A DNA stretch of 64,000 nt from Tenrec ecaudatus (GCF_050624435.1 NC_134534.1:68719501-68783500); one strand, 5' to 3'; shown: positions 12,619 through 24,310, numbered from the stretch's first letter. Notes: generated by a model not told the origin, from the letters alone. Translations and numbers: made by a program.

Positions 12619-13398
12619 GTTTTGTTTTTCTTTCACCCCACATCTATCTTTGTAAGATAGTCGGGACAAACAATCCTGAGGAGAAAACAATGGGGCTGGA
12701 GGTCCAGGGTGGGGGGACATGGGAGAGGACAGGCAGGGAAGAGGAACAAGGAGCCAACAAATTTAGGGATGAGGGAACAACAAGAGATCTAAAAATGATG
12801 GTGAGGAAGCTTGGTGGGGTTTGATCAAGTACAATGTATCCAAGAGGAATTACTTGGAGAAGAGTGGAGGGTGAGCATGATAGTGGGACAGGAGGAAGGC
12901 GAAAAGAAAATAGAGGAAAGAAGTAGGAAGCAAAAACTATTTATAGAGGCATGTATATATGTAAATAATGAAAAGGATAGAAGTTAATGTACATATATTT
13001 AGATGTTAAGTATTACGATAGCTGACAGACTTTGAGCCTCTACTCAAGGCCTCCCTGAACACAAGAACACTCTGTTCTAATAACCTGGCACTCTTTGATA
13101 CTCACCTTCCTGACATGATTGCTAAAGACAAAATGGGTGCATAAGCAAATGTGGTGAAGAGAGTGGATGGTGACTATCAAAAGATATAGCACCTGGGGTC
13201 TTAAAGGCTTGAAGTTTAACAAGTGGCCATCTAACAGGGAAGCAAATAAGCTCACATGGAAGAAGCATACCAGCCTGTCTTATCATAAGGTGTCGATGTG
13301 ATCCGGTATCAGGTATCAAAAGATCCGAAACAAACAATTATATCAATGTGAATGAGGTAGGTTAGAGTGGAAACCCAAAAGCCTATCGGTAGATGATT

Positions 13399-13400
<2 letters not shown>

Positions 13401-13434
<34 letters not shown>
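13401..13434. repeat. CA microsatellite
   Basis: About 17 CA units inside the same family T variant. Confidence 0.97.
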
Positions 13435-13435
<1 letters not shown>

Positions 13436-13989
13436 GCCCCAAGAAGGGTTACAGGAAAGGACAATTCAACCAGGGTGCAATATAGCATCAACAAAACACA
13501 CATCATTCCTCTAGTTCCCGAATGCTTCCTGCCCCTACCCCAACTACCATGACCTAACTCTACCTTACAAATCCAGCTGGACTGGAGTATACACATTGGT
13601 ACAGACACGAGCTCTCCACACATGGAATCCAGGACAGATAAACCCTCAGGAATTGTGACTCAGTAGTAGTGCTATCCTGAGGGTAGTGGGATGGTGGGGG
13701 TGGGCAGGGTAGAAGAGGGAGAAAGGGAAACCCATCACAAGGTTGGATACATAGCCCAGCCCCAAGGGGGATGACTAACAGAAATGTGGGTGAAGGGAGA
13801 CAATGGATAGCGTAAGACACAAAATAACAATAAAATATTTAACTGATCAATGATTCCCGAGGGTAGGAGAATTGGGGAGGGAGGGAAGAAAAGAAAAGCT
13901 GATACCAAGGGTTCAATTAGAAAGAAAATGTTTTGGAAATGTTGATGGCAGCATATGTACAAGTGTGTGCTAAATACTATTGAATGATG

Positions 13990-13990
<1 letters not shown>

Positions 13991-14020
<30 letters not shown>
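13991..14020. repeat. AT microsatellite
   Basis: TA repeats where the family T variant's A tail would be. Confidence 0.95.
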
Positions 14021-14024
<4 letters not shown>

Positions 14025-14727
14025 CTCCCTGCCCGAAGTGACAGCAGCACCAAAGGCTGCAGCAAATGAGCCCACGAGGCAGAGCAGCAGAGCAGTGCGG
14101 AGTCTGTGAGGTCCCAGGATGGCCTTTGCAGCCCAGTGAACAAGGCAGAGGTCAGGAGACTACATGGTTGAGAAAGTGCACACCAGAGAAACAGAGAAAT
14201 AGGGGGCTGCTGTCTGGGAAGTGTTGTGGACAAGACGGTACCCTGCACGCTTTCTGGTTTTAACTTGTGGTAGCCCGTTAATTCCGTAATGAACCCCTGT
14301 AAGTGTGAGTGTTGGCTGTGGGTTCTGGGTAGCCATTGCAATGCGTTATCAGGCCCAGCAGAGTAGACTGTGGTGAGAGGAACGCTTGATGTCAGAATAG
14401 GGTAAAAGAAGGATGTGTAGTGGAGACCAGTTGGACCTCTGCCTAAAAGCAATTGACAAGTGGCCTTGGGCTAGTGGTGGGTTGGATTTCCTTCTCCCAA
14501 CTGAAACCAAAGTCAGATCTAGCCCCCAGGCCACTGTCTCACCTTGCTTATGGAGTAACCCTGTCCCTCCTCTCCTTCGCAGCCAACATTGCCTTTTAAC
14601 TTAGACAGGCCTTGCCTCACTCCCAACAATAGAAGACGATGGTACCTTTGAGCCTACAACTGTTTCCTGACTCTTCACAAGGCAATGCTTGTTTTCCTCT
14701 TACCCTTCCCCCAACCATGTCGCCCCT

Positions 14728-14885
14728 ACCACGGCTAGCTAGTAGACACCAACTCACAGCAACCCTGATATGCAGATCTTTACAGGAGCAGAGTCTCACT
14801 TCTCAGCCTGAGAGCAGCTCGTGGGTTTGAACTGCAGACCTTGTGGTTATTAACAGTCCAACGATAGCACCACCTGTTCCCTAAG
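14728..14885 (-). repeat. AfroSINE
   Basis: The plus strand shows ACACCAACTCACAGCAACCC, CTTTACAGGAGCAGAGTC and GGGTTTGAACTGCAGACC, the complement of the B-box region. Confidence 0.8.
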
Positions 14886-14950
14886 GAGTCCTTCTAAAAC
14901 AAAGCACTCAGTGCTGTCAAGTGGATTCCTACTCATAGGAGCCCTTAGGT

Positions 14951-15131
14951 CAGTGGTTCTCAACCTTCCTAAGGCCACAACAGTTCCTCAGGTGGTGGTG
15001 ACCCCACCTATAAAATTGTTTCCGTTGCTACTTCATAGCTGTCATTTTGCTATAGTTATGAATCTGGCAATCCCTGTCTAAGGGTCTTTGGACCCCCAAA
15101 GAGGTCATGACCCATAGGATGAGAGCCACAG
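14951..15131 (-). mobile_element. SPIN hAT MITE
   Basis: It begins CAGTGGTTCTCAACC and carries the minus-orientation SPIN sequence with GTGGTGACCCC. It is flanked by CCTTAGGT and CTTTAGGT. It interrupts an AfroSINE fragment whose head is at about 14905-14948. Confidence 0.85.
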
Positions 15132-15142
15132 CTTTAGGTGAT

Positions 15143-15588
15143 TGTGGTAGTTACATAATCTGTCAAGTTGCAAAGGGGTGGAGTCTAGTCTGTCAATCAG
15201 GTCGCAGCTTGATGACCTCATTTGAAGGCTCAACAGAGATAAATAGCTCACTGGAGAGAAGACACACGGAACTTCGCTGATGCAGCCAGAACCCTGCAGC
15301 TGGAGGAGCCATGTGAAGACCCACGGCTCCACAAGGCCACTGGATCCACAAGACTTTCTACCCACTAGCCTATGATCTTCCTGCATTTGGCATCACTGCA
15401 TGTGGTATAGTAATCTGAAGAATTTATAGAATGGCATTGGATATATCGGCTAATATCAGACTTATGGACTTAATCTGTACTGGGCTGGGATCTTTCTTAA
15501 TATACAATTACTCTTTGATATTAAGTTCTTTCTTATACACATATAAGTGTCTCTGGATTTGTTTATCTAGTCTACTCAAACTAACACA
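15143..15588 (+). repeat. Solo LTR, ERV-L/MLT2-like
   Basis: It starts TGTGGTAGTTACATAATC and ends CAAACTAACACA, with the internal motif TTGGCATCACTGCATGTGG and a long TTCTTATACACATATAAG tail typical of MLT2-like LTRs. No adjoining internal sequence is present. It starts three bases after the target duplication of a SPIN element. Confidence 0.65.
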
Positions 15589-15796
15589 GATTGTTTGGTT
15601 AGCCCTTTTTTCCCCTTGTTGTTAATGTAGGAGTGACGCTCTATCCCCTTTCTCTATGGGAAACGGAACTTCCTCCAGAGCGCTCTTCCTATAAACTAAG
15701 AGTTCTATAACTGGGGGGAAAGTGCCACACACTGGGGGGAGGGGGGTGTCAAAGACCTCCTGCTATTGTAACTCATAGTTACATTCCAGCTCATAG

Positions 15797-16000
15797 TAAC
15801 AACAACCAAACCAAACACTCTGCCACTGAGTGGGTTCCCACGCACAGTGACCCTGTGTACGGCTTCTGAGGCTGTGAAGCTTTACCGGTGCAGGCTGTCT
15901 CAGCTTTCTCCCAGTTAGCAGCTGATGGGTTTGAACCGCCACCCTTGTGGTTAGTCATTGAATGCTTACCCAATAGCCAGCCCCACCAGAGCTCCTGAAA
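15797..16000 (-). repeat. AfroSINE
   Basis: CACTGAGTGGGTTCCCACGC, GGGTTTGAACCGCCACCC and CCCCACCAGAGCTCC are present. Confidence 0.8.
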
Positions 16001-16009
16001 GTGAGAGCT

Positions 16010-18262
16010 ACAGGAACCCAAACACAAAATGCGCTGACATCGATGCCAGCTCCCAGCGACCCTATAGGATGCGGTAAAACTGCCCCTGTGGGTTTCTGAG
16101 ACTGTAACTCTTTTTTTAATCATTTTATTGGGAGCTCTTACAACTCTTGTTACAATCCACACATCAATTGTATCTGACATATCAGTACATATATTGTCAT
16201 CATTCTTTTCTATACATCTATTTTCTATTGAGCCCTTGGGTTCAGCGCTTTTTCCCCCTCCCTTCACACCACCCTGTGGCCCCTTGATAGATTATAGATT
16301 GTTATTATTTTCTTATCTCACACTAACTGCTGTCTCCCTTCCCCTCTGCTTTCTGTTGTCCTTCCCCCTGGATGGGGGGGGGGCGCGTTAGTGCCATTCA
16401 TTGTGATCCGTGCTCTCCCTCCTTCCCACCTCTCCCCCCCTTCCCCTTCTGGTCTTGCTATTCCCATTCCTGTTCCTGGGTTCCATGTGTGTGAGTTTGA
16501 TCTCTTGCCTATATCTATGTACGTGCTCCCATCTAGTCCAGAGTGGAAAGCAACGCTGGAGTCATGAGAGTGCAGGGGGAGGAGGCCTCACGGGATAACC
16601 CCTGGTTGACTCATTCCCTCCCTGCAGCACCTCTGTGGGGGGATTTTCCGTGGTCCACAGATGGGCTTTGCGTCTCTGCTCCAACCCTGCCCCCCATTCT
16701 TACCAATGTGTTTTTGTTTGTTTGTTGTTAGTTATGAATCTTCTGATGCCCATTGCCTGGTCCCGGCGACACCTCATAATCTCACTGGCTGGTGTGCTTT
16801 CTCCATGTGGGCTTGTTGCAACATTATTGGATGGCAACTTGTTTAACTTCAAGCCTTTAAGACCCCAGACACTATAAATTTTATTAGCTAGGCACCATCT
16901 GCTATCTTCACCACATCTGCTTATGCACCCATTTTGTCTTCAGCGATCCTGCAGGTTTGGGGGGACGTGGGGTGGTGGGACTGAGCATCACAAAATGCCA
17001 TTTTGTTAGAACAAAGTGTTCTTATCTTGAGGGAGGGTATGAGCTGAGGCCCAAGGCCCATCTGCAGCCTCAGTGTATTGCCTTACAAATATATGTACAT
17101 AGACCAATACCTCTATTTTTAGGGATTAATGTATTTACATAAGTACACACCTCTGTTAATACCTCTATTGCTTCCTAGCACTTTCCTCTGTTTCCTTTTG
17201 CCTCCTCCTGCCCCACCATCACATTCCCCCTTCTACCACCTCTTAGCATTTCCTCTCAGCTAGATTGCTATTCCTCTAATACTCACAGGATCTCTACACC
17301 CTCCTAGATGTTGGTTTCAGTTCCCTAGTTGTTCCCTGTCCCACTCACCACACTCTTCTCCCCACCCCCCTTCCTTCTTTCCCCAAGACCCTCCAGGGCC
17401 ATGGCCCATTGCTTTCTCCTTGAGCTTCCCAGCTTCCCTCCCATGTCCATCCTATGTGGGTAGGCAAACTAGCAATGTCCTAGTCCAAACAAAAAGAAAA
17501 CAAAAGGTTGAAAAAACAAAAGGAGAGGAAAAAAAGAAAGAAAAATCACCTACATAGATCCAGGTCTATCCGTTGGCACTTATGAATCCCTCTGTCCCCT
17601 GGTCTGGGGGAGATCCGGGGGCTGCCCCTCCTAGCCCAAAGTCCATTCTTGGGGCTCCTCAGGGGCTCTGTGGCTTGGCTTTTCTCCAATAACTGATCTG
17701 TTATGCTCCCTTCCTGGTTTGTCCCACTGTGGGGAATTCAGTCCACACCGTCTCCCCCCTCTGTGTCCCATTATTGTCCCCTGTCTCTGTGTGCTCCAGT
17801 TAGGGGATGACATGTCTTGAGCTGTTGGCAGCCCCACAGTCCTCTCTGTGCCCCAACAGCTCCATGCAGGGACCTCTTCCTCCAGGCTTGGTGAGCCTCT
17901 ATGGAGTCTAGGTCGACTGCTCCTGTCTCTTTTTCCTTCCTGGTTTGCTTCCGTGTGGGCATACCAGATCGGTTCCTTTCCCCCACCAGCAGGTCTAGTG
18001 TCCTTCTCTGAGACACACACTTCCAGGGCAGGGGTCAGACTGGCTTTGGTTGGGGCCGGTCCTGTAGCCCAGTCTTTGCATGCATTCCTTCACATGGTTA
18101 CACTGCCCTCCTGGTTTGGTGTGCCATGGTGGGATCTGTAGGCACACACCAATTCTGTGGAGACACACCAGTCCTCTCCCCCTGGAAGAGAGTAGAAAGC
18201 CCGTCCATCTCCCACAAAGTGGCCAACACAGGACCACTACACCAACAGGGCCCCTGACCCTG
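16010..18262 (-). repeat. AfroSINE split by a 2-kb family T element
   Basis: The first part, 16010-16110, ends at TCTGAGACTGTAACTC. The second, about 18186-18262, resumes GAGTAGAAAGCCCGTCC and ends with CACTACACCAACAGGGCCCC, the complement of the SINE head. Confidence 0.65.
16111..18185 (-). mobile_element. Family T variant, longest copy (about 2 kb), inside an AfroSINE
   Basis: The plus strand begins TTTTTTTAATCATTTTATTGG, the complement of the tailed 3' end, and continues to about 18185. The AfroSINE sequence that stops at 16110 resumes at about 18186 with GAGTAGAAAGCCCG. A 129-codon open frame at 17631-18020 shows no family I recognise. Confidence 0.7.
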
Positions 18263-18532
18263 TAGAAGTGCCAAAATAATTTTGTGCTTATAGTTTTTCT
18301 ATATTTCAGATTATTTGCCTTTAAAAAGATTCCCTGAAGTGAAACAACGCCAAACTTCATTCTGGAAAGCATGCATGCTAATTTATTCAACTCCCAATAT
18401 TTCAAGAATACATGCACCAGTATAAATTAATATGCATTTTATTAATCTTTTCCAACACAATAGACCCGGTTTTAAAAAGATGATGAGAGTGTGGGTAGCT
18501 TTTCTTCCTCAACTCTTTGAACCTTTGAGAAT

Positions 18533-18835
18533 TTTAAAAAAATCATTTTATTGGGGGCTCATACAACGCTTATCGCAATCCATCCATCCATCATTGTGTC
18601 AGGCACATTTGCACATTTGTTGCCATCATCATTCTCAAAACATTTACTTTCTACTTGAGCCCTTGGCATCAGCTCCTTATTTGTTTCTCCCCGCTCCCTC
18701 ATGAACCCTTCATAATTTATTAATTATGATTATTTTCTCATATCTTACACTGTCCGACATCTCCCTTCACCCACTTTTCTGTTGTCTGTCACCCAGGGAG
18801 GGGATTATATGTAGATGCCTGTGATCGGGTCCCAA
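18533..18835 (-). mobile_element. Family T element, 5'-truncated 3' fragment
   Basis: It begins AAAAAAATCATTTTATTGGG on the plus strand and covers roughly 300 bp of the 3' end before breaking off at the AGGGGATTATATGTAGATG region. Confidence 0.8.
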
Positions 18836-19195
18836 ACTTGAGAATCTTCTGTAATGGCTTGGAACTAACTACTCTGACAATCACACGCAGACCTTGCGCA
18901 TTGCAGAGGAAGAGAAAACATTCAGTTTTCCCACTGGGGGGCCCCAAGCTCCCAGTTAATGGTTCCAGATGGTCTTGCCAGCAGAGGGAGTAAGCTCAGC
19001 AATACTCACTGAATAGCAAGCTTAGCTCCTAGATGACCAGGACCAGTCCCTTCAAAGACTTACTCTCCTCCTTTTTGCCTAAAAGCAGCCATGTTCTCCC
19101 TGAAGGTAGAAACTGTCTACTGGCCTGATACCAAGAGACACCTGTCCTCTCAGTGTCACACCACTTGACAGTAAGTTTGTAAGCACAGTGGTTCT

Positions 19196-20677
19196 CAACC
19201 TTCCTAATGCCCCGACCCTTTAATACAATTCCTCATGTTGTGGTGACCCCAACCATAACATTATTTTTTTTTACATTTTATTAGGGGCTCATACAACTCT
19301 TATCACAATCCATACATATACATACATCAATTGTATAAAGCACATTCTTTGCCCTAATCATTTTCAAAGCATTTGCTCTCCACTTAAGCCCTTTGCATCA
19401 GGTCCTCTTTTTTTTTTCCCTTCCTCCCCGCTGCCCCCTCCCTCATGAGCCCTTGGTAATTTATAGATTGTTATTTTGTCATATCTTGCCCTATCCGGAG
19501 TTTCCCTTACCCCCCTTCTCTGCCGTCCGTCTCCCAGGGAGGAGGTCACATGTGGATCCTTGTAATCAGTTCCCCCTTTCCAACCCATTCACCCTCTACT
19601 CTCCCAGTATCGCCCCTCACACCCCTGGTCCTAAAGGTATCATCCACCCTGGATTCCCTGTGCCTCCAGCTCCCATATGCACCAGTGTACAACCTCTGCC
19701 CTATCCAGTCCTGCAAGGTAGAATTCGGATCATGGTAGTTGGAAGGAGGAAGCATCCAGGATCTAGGGGAAAGCTGTGTTCTTCATCCGTACTACATCGT
19801 ACCCTGACTGACCCATCTCCTCTCCTAAACCCCTCTGTGAGGGGCTCTCCAGTGGCCGACAAACGGGCTTTGGGTCTCCACTCTGCATTTCCCCCTTCAT
19901 TCACTATGAGATATATATATACATATATATATACAAAAAAGTATATATATACTTGTGATCGCACAGGCTGGTGCTTCTTGTGATCGCACCTTGTGATCGC
20001 ACAGGCTGGTGTGCTTCTTCCATGTGGGCTTTGTTGCTTCTGAGCTAGATGGCCGCTTATTCACCTTCAAGCCTTTAAGACCCCAAACACTATCTCTTTT
20101 TATAGCCGGGCACCATCAGCTTTCTTCGCCACATTTGTTTATGCACCCGTTTGTCTTCAGTGATTGTATCATGGAGGTGTGCAGCCAATTATATGATTTT
20201 TTGTTCTTTGATGCCTGATAACTGATCCCTTCGGGACCACGTGATCACATAGGGTGGTGTGTTCTTCCCATAACATTATTTTGTTGCTGCTTCCTGTCAT
20301 TTTGCTACTGTCTTGAATCGTCATGTAAATATCTGATATGCAGGATGTATTTTCATTGTTACAAATTGAACATCATTAAAGCTTAATGATTAATCACAAA
20401 AACAATATGTAATCCTATATTGTGGAAATATTTATTTCTAATTACAAGTAAATGAAATGTTGTCTTGGAGCATGGTGTAGCATAGGTGAGAGTTCACACC
20501 GGGTACTCGTATGTGGGTGTATCTACATGTGGGTGGACTCGTCTGGAGATGGATAGAACAGCAGTGTCTCAGTTCCAAGGACCATCAGAAATATGTTTTC
20601 CGATGGTCTTAGGCGACCCCTGTGAAAGGGTCATTCAACCCCCAAAGGGGTTGTGACCCACAGGTTGAGAACCACTG
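19196..20677 (-). mobile_element. SPIN hAT transposon, split by a family T insertion
   Basis: The SPIN parts are 19196-19267 and 20283-20677, about 467 bp together. This is the longest SPIN copy here and keeps both ends (CAGTGGTTCTCAACC and GGTTGAGAACCACTG). The external 8-bp flanks TGTAAGCA and CTCAAGCA match at five positions. Confidence 0.9.
19268..20267 (-). mobile_element. Family T element inserted into a SPIN transposon
   Basis: A perfect 15-bp duplication, CCATAACATTATTTT, occurs at 19253-19267 and 20268-20282, with the T tract (antisense A tail) at the left. The duplicated sequence is part of SPIN, which continues on both sides. This gives an exact element boundary. Confidence 0.92.
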
Positions 20678-20902
20678 CTCAAGCAGGAAAGTTGTCCTCG
20701 AAGTCAAGGTGTGGTCTGAACAACCCAGGAAGGATTTATCAGCAGAACATGGACACAGAAAGTGATACTTAAAAAGGGCATCTAAAAGGGAAGAGCTTTT
20801 CTGAATGCCCCCTTTCCTAAACTACCCCACTGGTGGCTTATAGCTCTTCCATTCACTTATCTGCAGTAGTAAGCATGTGCCAGGTATCAGTCCGTAAGTC
20901 AA

Positions 20903-21090
20903 CCTTGCCTCGGTTCCATCGAGTTGATTCCGAATCATTGGGAGCCAACAGTCCAGGGTAGAACTGCCCCCGTGGGTTTCCAAGGTTGTAACTCTTTACA
21001 GGAGTAGAAAGGCTCCTATTTTGGCTCAGGTGTGGTGGTGGTGGTTTCAAACTGCTGACCTTATGGTTTGCAGCCCGACTTGGCCAAGAC
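20903..21090 (-). repeat. AfroSINE
   Basis: TTCCATCGAGTTGATTCCGA, GGGTAGAACTGCCCCCGTGG and TTTCAAACTGCTGACC are present in complement order. Confidence 0.85.
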
Positions 21091-21185
21091 GGGGATAAAA
21101 TCCAGTCTTCAGTCCATGCATGAACCCGTCATCTAATCGGCCTCACAAACTAAGCACCTGAATGCATAGTAGAACAAATCGGTGG

Positions 21186-21403
21186 TTTGTTACTATGAAT
21201 ACCCGCCCACTGCCCGGGACTTGATCCAGATTCATCAGGGTGCTATCGCGGGGAGAAAAGCATCTCCTCACTATTTCTAAGGCTGTAAATCTTCATGGGA
21301 GCACACAGCCTCATCTCTCTCCTGGGAAGTAGCTGCTGAGTTTGAACCACTGACCTTACAGTAAGCAACCCGGTGCTTAACCCATTGTTCTACCAGGGCT
21401 CCT
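21186..21403 (-). repeat. AfroSINE
   Basis: GCTGTAAATCTTCATGGGAG, TTTGAACCACTGACCTTAC and CTACCAGGGCTCCTGG are present. Confidence 0.8.
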
Positions 21404-21999
21404 GGATCTATTACTATATGGCAAGCAATTCAGAACTGCAGACACTGTGGGTGACAGAGTGACTCCTTCAGGTTAAATCTATTTTATCTCTGAATAAAAT
21501 AAAAGCCCAAGCCCTGGTTTGCGGAGCAGGCAGTGAAGTCTCTCTAACCTCCGAATTCCGGAACCCTTTGGGAGAAGGGCTGTAAAGAGTTACAGTCTTA
21601 GAAGGTGGTGAGTTGTTTCGTTCCTGCTGGGTGGGGGTGGGGGGGTGGGGAGAGGTGGTTCTCCTATTTACAGAGCCCACCAATACGCTGACTCCACTGC
21701 CCCTTAATTGAGTTCTATTCTCCCTTAACAATAAACACTCCCCAAAAGTTGTCCCTCCAGCCTCCCCCACAGATTCCCGAGTCTCTGGAAGTCAGCGGCA
21801 CAGCCAGCGGGCAAACAGTCACCCACAGTTCCCAGTGCTTAATGAACCCACCCTTACTGGCCTGTGGTCTGGCCTGAGGGATTCCCAAGGCTCTAACGTC
21901 TTTGAATGAGGGTGAGGCCTCTGCAGCATTAGCACACTGGTGTCAAAGCTTCCCCCTTATTGTGTGGGTTTTCTGCTGTTTCTTTGATTCCTGCTAGAC

Positions 22000-22285
22000 G
22001 GTGCTCAACCTGTGGGTTGTGACCCCTTTCACAGGGGTTGCTGGATTAACAACAGTAGCAAAATTACATTAGGAAGCAGCAAGGAAAAAGAAATCTTGAA
22101 ATGATTAGGGCAAAGAATGTACAGATGTGCTTTATACAATTGATGTATGTATATGTATGGACTGTGATAAGAGTTGTATGAGCCCCTAATAAATTGTTAA
22201 AAAAAAAAAAAAAGAAATCTTGTGGTTGGCAGTCACCACAACCTGAGAAACTGTATTAAGGGATTAGGAAGCTTGAGAACCACTG
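22000..22285 (+). mobile_element. SPIN hAT MITE, split by a short family T insertion
   Basis: The left end is degenerate (GGTGCTCAACCTGTGGG) and the right end is intact (TTGAGAACCACTG). Flanks are TGCTAGAC and CTCTAGAC. A 110-bp retroelement fragment with its own duplication sits at 22099-22208. Confidence 0.85.
22099..22208 (+). mobile_element. Short family T 3' fragment inserted into a SPIN copy
   Basis: A 14-bp duplication, AAAAAGAAATCTTG, flanks it at 22085-22098 and 22209-22222. The insert is only the last part of the element plus its A tail. Confidence 0.88.
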
Positions 22286-22521
22286 CTCTAGACCCTGAGA
22301 GGTGTATATATATAACTAGGTCTCTTTCAAGGCAGGAAGAAACACCTTGGTGGGGAAGGGCGTCTTTGAGAAATGTCCCATGGTGAGCATTTAGTGATCG
22401 TGTCCTTTCTGCCAGCTGGGCTACATACAACCTGTAACCCGGGAGGCAAAGCAGGAGCATTTTCTTTGCCTTGCATTTTTTTCTTGGTCTTCGAGGTAGA
22501 ACAAGGTAAGGGGCAGGGGAG

Positions 22522-23100
22522 TGTGGCGGGAAGAAAGTGATGGGTGTAAGGTAGTCGAGAGGCACCAGAGACCAAAATCAGTCAAATTAGAGCAAACCGG
22601 CTTTTATTGGGGAGAAAAACCCAGTCTGGGCAAAGTGGCACGGTCCACAGTGCCTGGGCTGGGGGAGTCACGCCCCAGGCTACAGGGGTGGTCATGCTTA
22701 TGGCCAGGGAACATGTGACTGGGCTGTCTGGAGTCCACATAAGGTAAAGTAGTCAGGGATTGGGAGATACAGGTATGTCCGGGTTTGGGGAATATAAGGT
22801 AAAGGTGTCTTCCTGATTCTGGGTGTATTCGTGCTGGGTGCATAGCAGAGGCCCCAAAACAAAAGGGGCACTGAGCCAAATGGACCCGTGCTGGGTGCAG
22901 AGCAGCAGGTCGAGAATAAAACGGGCCATTGGCCAGCTCTGGTCAACTCCGCAGGTGTGTGTGGGAGATTCAGGGTCACTCGCTGCTAGTTGTGTCAGCC
23001 AGCTCTGGTCAGCTCTGCATGGGTAGGGGAGATTCAAGGTCACTTGCTGCTAGAAGATAGCCTGGCATTGATCTGGCCATACAATGGGGACCAGTAGTAG
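22522..23100 (-). repeat. LTR-like element with two sets of U3-type direct repeats
   Basis: On the minus strand this has CCAATAAAAGCCGG (plus 22598-22612), a typical gammaretrovirus-like LTR polyadenylation context, followed by a pyrimidine-rich stretch ending GCCACA at 22522. Upstream of the signal are two different duplicated units: one at 22829 and 22885 (core CGTGCTGGGTGCA) and one at 22932-22989 and 22998-23053 (cores GCCAGCTCTGGTCA and CTGCTAG). No viral coding sequence adjoins. The outer boundary is uncertain. Confidence 0.5.
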
Positions 23101-23145
23101 TTGCTCCTTCACTGAGTCACAAAACACATTTAAGAAGCAACTTAA

Positions 23146-23315
23146 GGAGGGAGGGGAAAAAAAAAAAGAGGACTTGATGCAGAGGGCTTAAGTGGAGAGC
23201 AAATGCTTTGAGAATGATTAGGGCAAAGAATGTACCGATGTGCTTTATACAATTGATGTATGTATATGTGTGGATTGTGATAAGAGTTGTATGAGCCCCT
23301 AATAAAATGTAAAAA
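23146..23315 (+). mobile_element. Short family T 3' fragment with perfect target duplication
   Basis: The 14-bp duplication AAGAAGCAACTTAA is at 23132-23145 and 23316-23329. The insert starts GGAGGGAGGGG and ends CCCTAATAAAATGT plus A residues. Confidence 0.9.
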
Positions 23316-23359
23316 AAGAAGCAACTTAAACATTGACAAAACACAACATTTCTCTAATC

Positions 23360-23549
23360 CAGTGATTCTCAACCTGTGGGTTGCAACCCCTTGGGGGTTA
23401 AACGACCCTTTTACAGGGTTGCCTGATTCATAACAGAAACAAAATTACAGTTATGAAGTAGCCACAAAAATAGTTTTATGGTTGGGGGTCACCACAACAT
23501 GAGGAACTGTATGAAAGGGTCGCGGCATGAGGAAGGTTGAGAACCACTG
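23360..23549 (+). mobile_element. SPIN hAT MITE
   Basis: Ends are CAGTGATTCTCAACC and GGTTGAGAACCACTG, and the flanking duplications are CTCTAATC and CTCTAGTC (7 of 8). Confidence 0.92.
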
Positions 23550-23579
23550 CTCTAGTCCTTTAATTCTTCACACACACAC

Positions 23580-24005
23580 CCCAACTCAGATAAGAGCTCT
23601 CAACACACAGAATCCAGGGCAGATAAATCCCTCAAGAACAATAATGGGAGTAGGGATCCCATAAGGGTAGGGAGAAAGTGGGGGGAGAAAGAGGGAACTA
23701 TTCACAAAGATTGGTGTATAACCCCCCCTCGTCTTTCCCCCGGGAGGACAAACAACAGAAACATGGGTGAAGGGAGACAGCAGACAGTGCAAAATATGAA
23801 AAATAAAAATAATTTATAAATTATCAAGGGTTCCCGAGGGCAGGGGAGGGAGGGGAAAAATAGGAGCTGATACCAAGGGCTCAAGTAGAAAGAAAATGTT
23901 TTGGAAATGATGATGGCAACAAATGTACAAATGTGCTTGATACAATTGATGTATGGATTGTTATAAGAGCTTCCAATCAATTAAATGATTTATTAAAATT
24001 AAAAA
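23580..24005 (+). mobile_element. Family T variant, 5'-truncated
   Basis: It matches the divergent variant at 13600-13985 (CACACAGAATCCAGGGCAGA, then TACCAAGGGCTCAAGTAG) and ends in ATGATTTATTAAAATTAAAA. Confidence 0.7.
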
Positions 24006-24084
24006 CAAAATGAATGTGCTCATAGGCTGTCTGGTAAGTAGGGTAGAAACATAGCAACTAGGAGACAGGGTTCTAACTTGTAAG

Positions 24085-24310
24085 GGAGGTGCCCTGGTGG
24101 CACAGGGGTTAGGCACTGCCAACCTCAAGTTGAAAAGTATGAAACCCCAGCTCCTATTAGGGAGAGAGAGTGCAGTCTCAGAAACCCACAGTTCTACCCA
24201 GGGCCATGGGGTTGCTGGGAGTGGGAATGGGTGCCTGGGGGAGTTAGAAGCAGCTGTGGGGCTAAGCACTGGGCTGCTGCCGGCAGAGCTGGCAGTTCAA
24301 ACCTACAAGC
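24085..24310 (+). repeat. AfroSINE followed by a second partial copy
   Basis: GTGCCCTGGTGGCACAGGGG is a near-canonical head. A second head-like segment with GCTAAGCACTGGGCTGCTGC begins near 24255. Confidence 0.8.

Larger units (their letters stand above)
12300..13985 (+). mobile_element. Family T variant, long copy with GT and CA microsatellites
   Basis: Family landmarks include GGGGTCTTAAAGGCTTGAAG at 13196, TACAAATCCAGCTGGACTGG near 13567 and AGGGTTCAATTAGAAAG near 13908. The upstream part resembles the region near 36340-36420 (CAACAGACAGACCTGGAACT). The 5' limit is uncertain. Confidence 0.65.

Noticed and set aside
17631-18020. A 129-codon open frame on the minus strand
   Set aside because: It lies inside a repeat copy, has no recognisable domain, and the corresponding region of other copies is not open in a comparable way.
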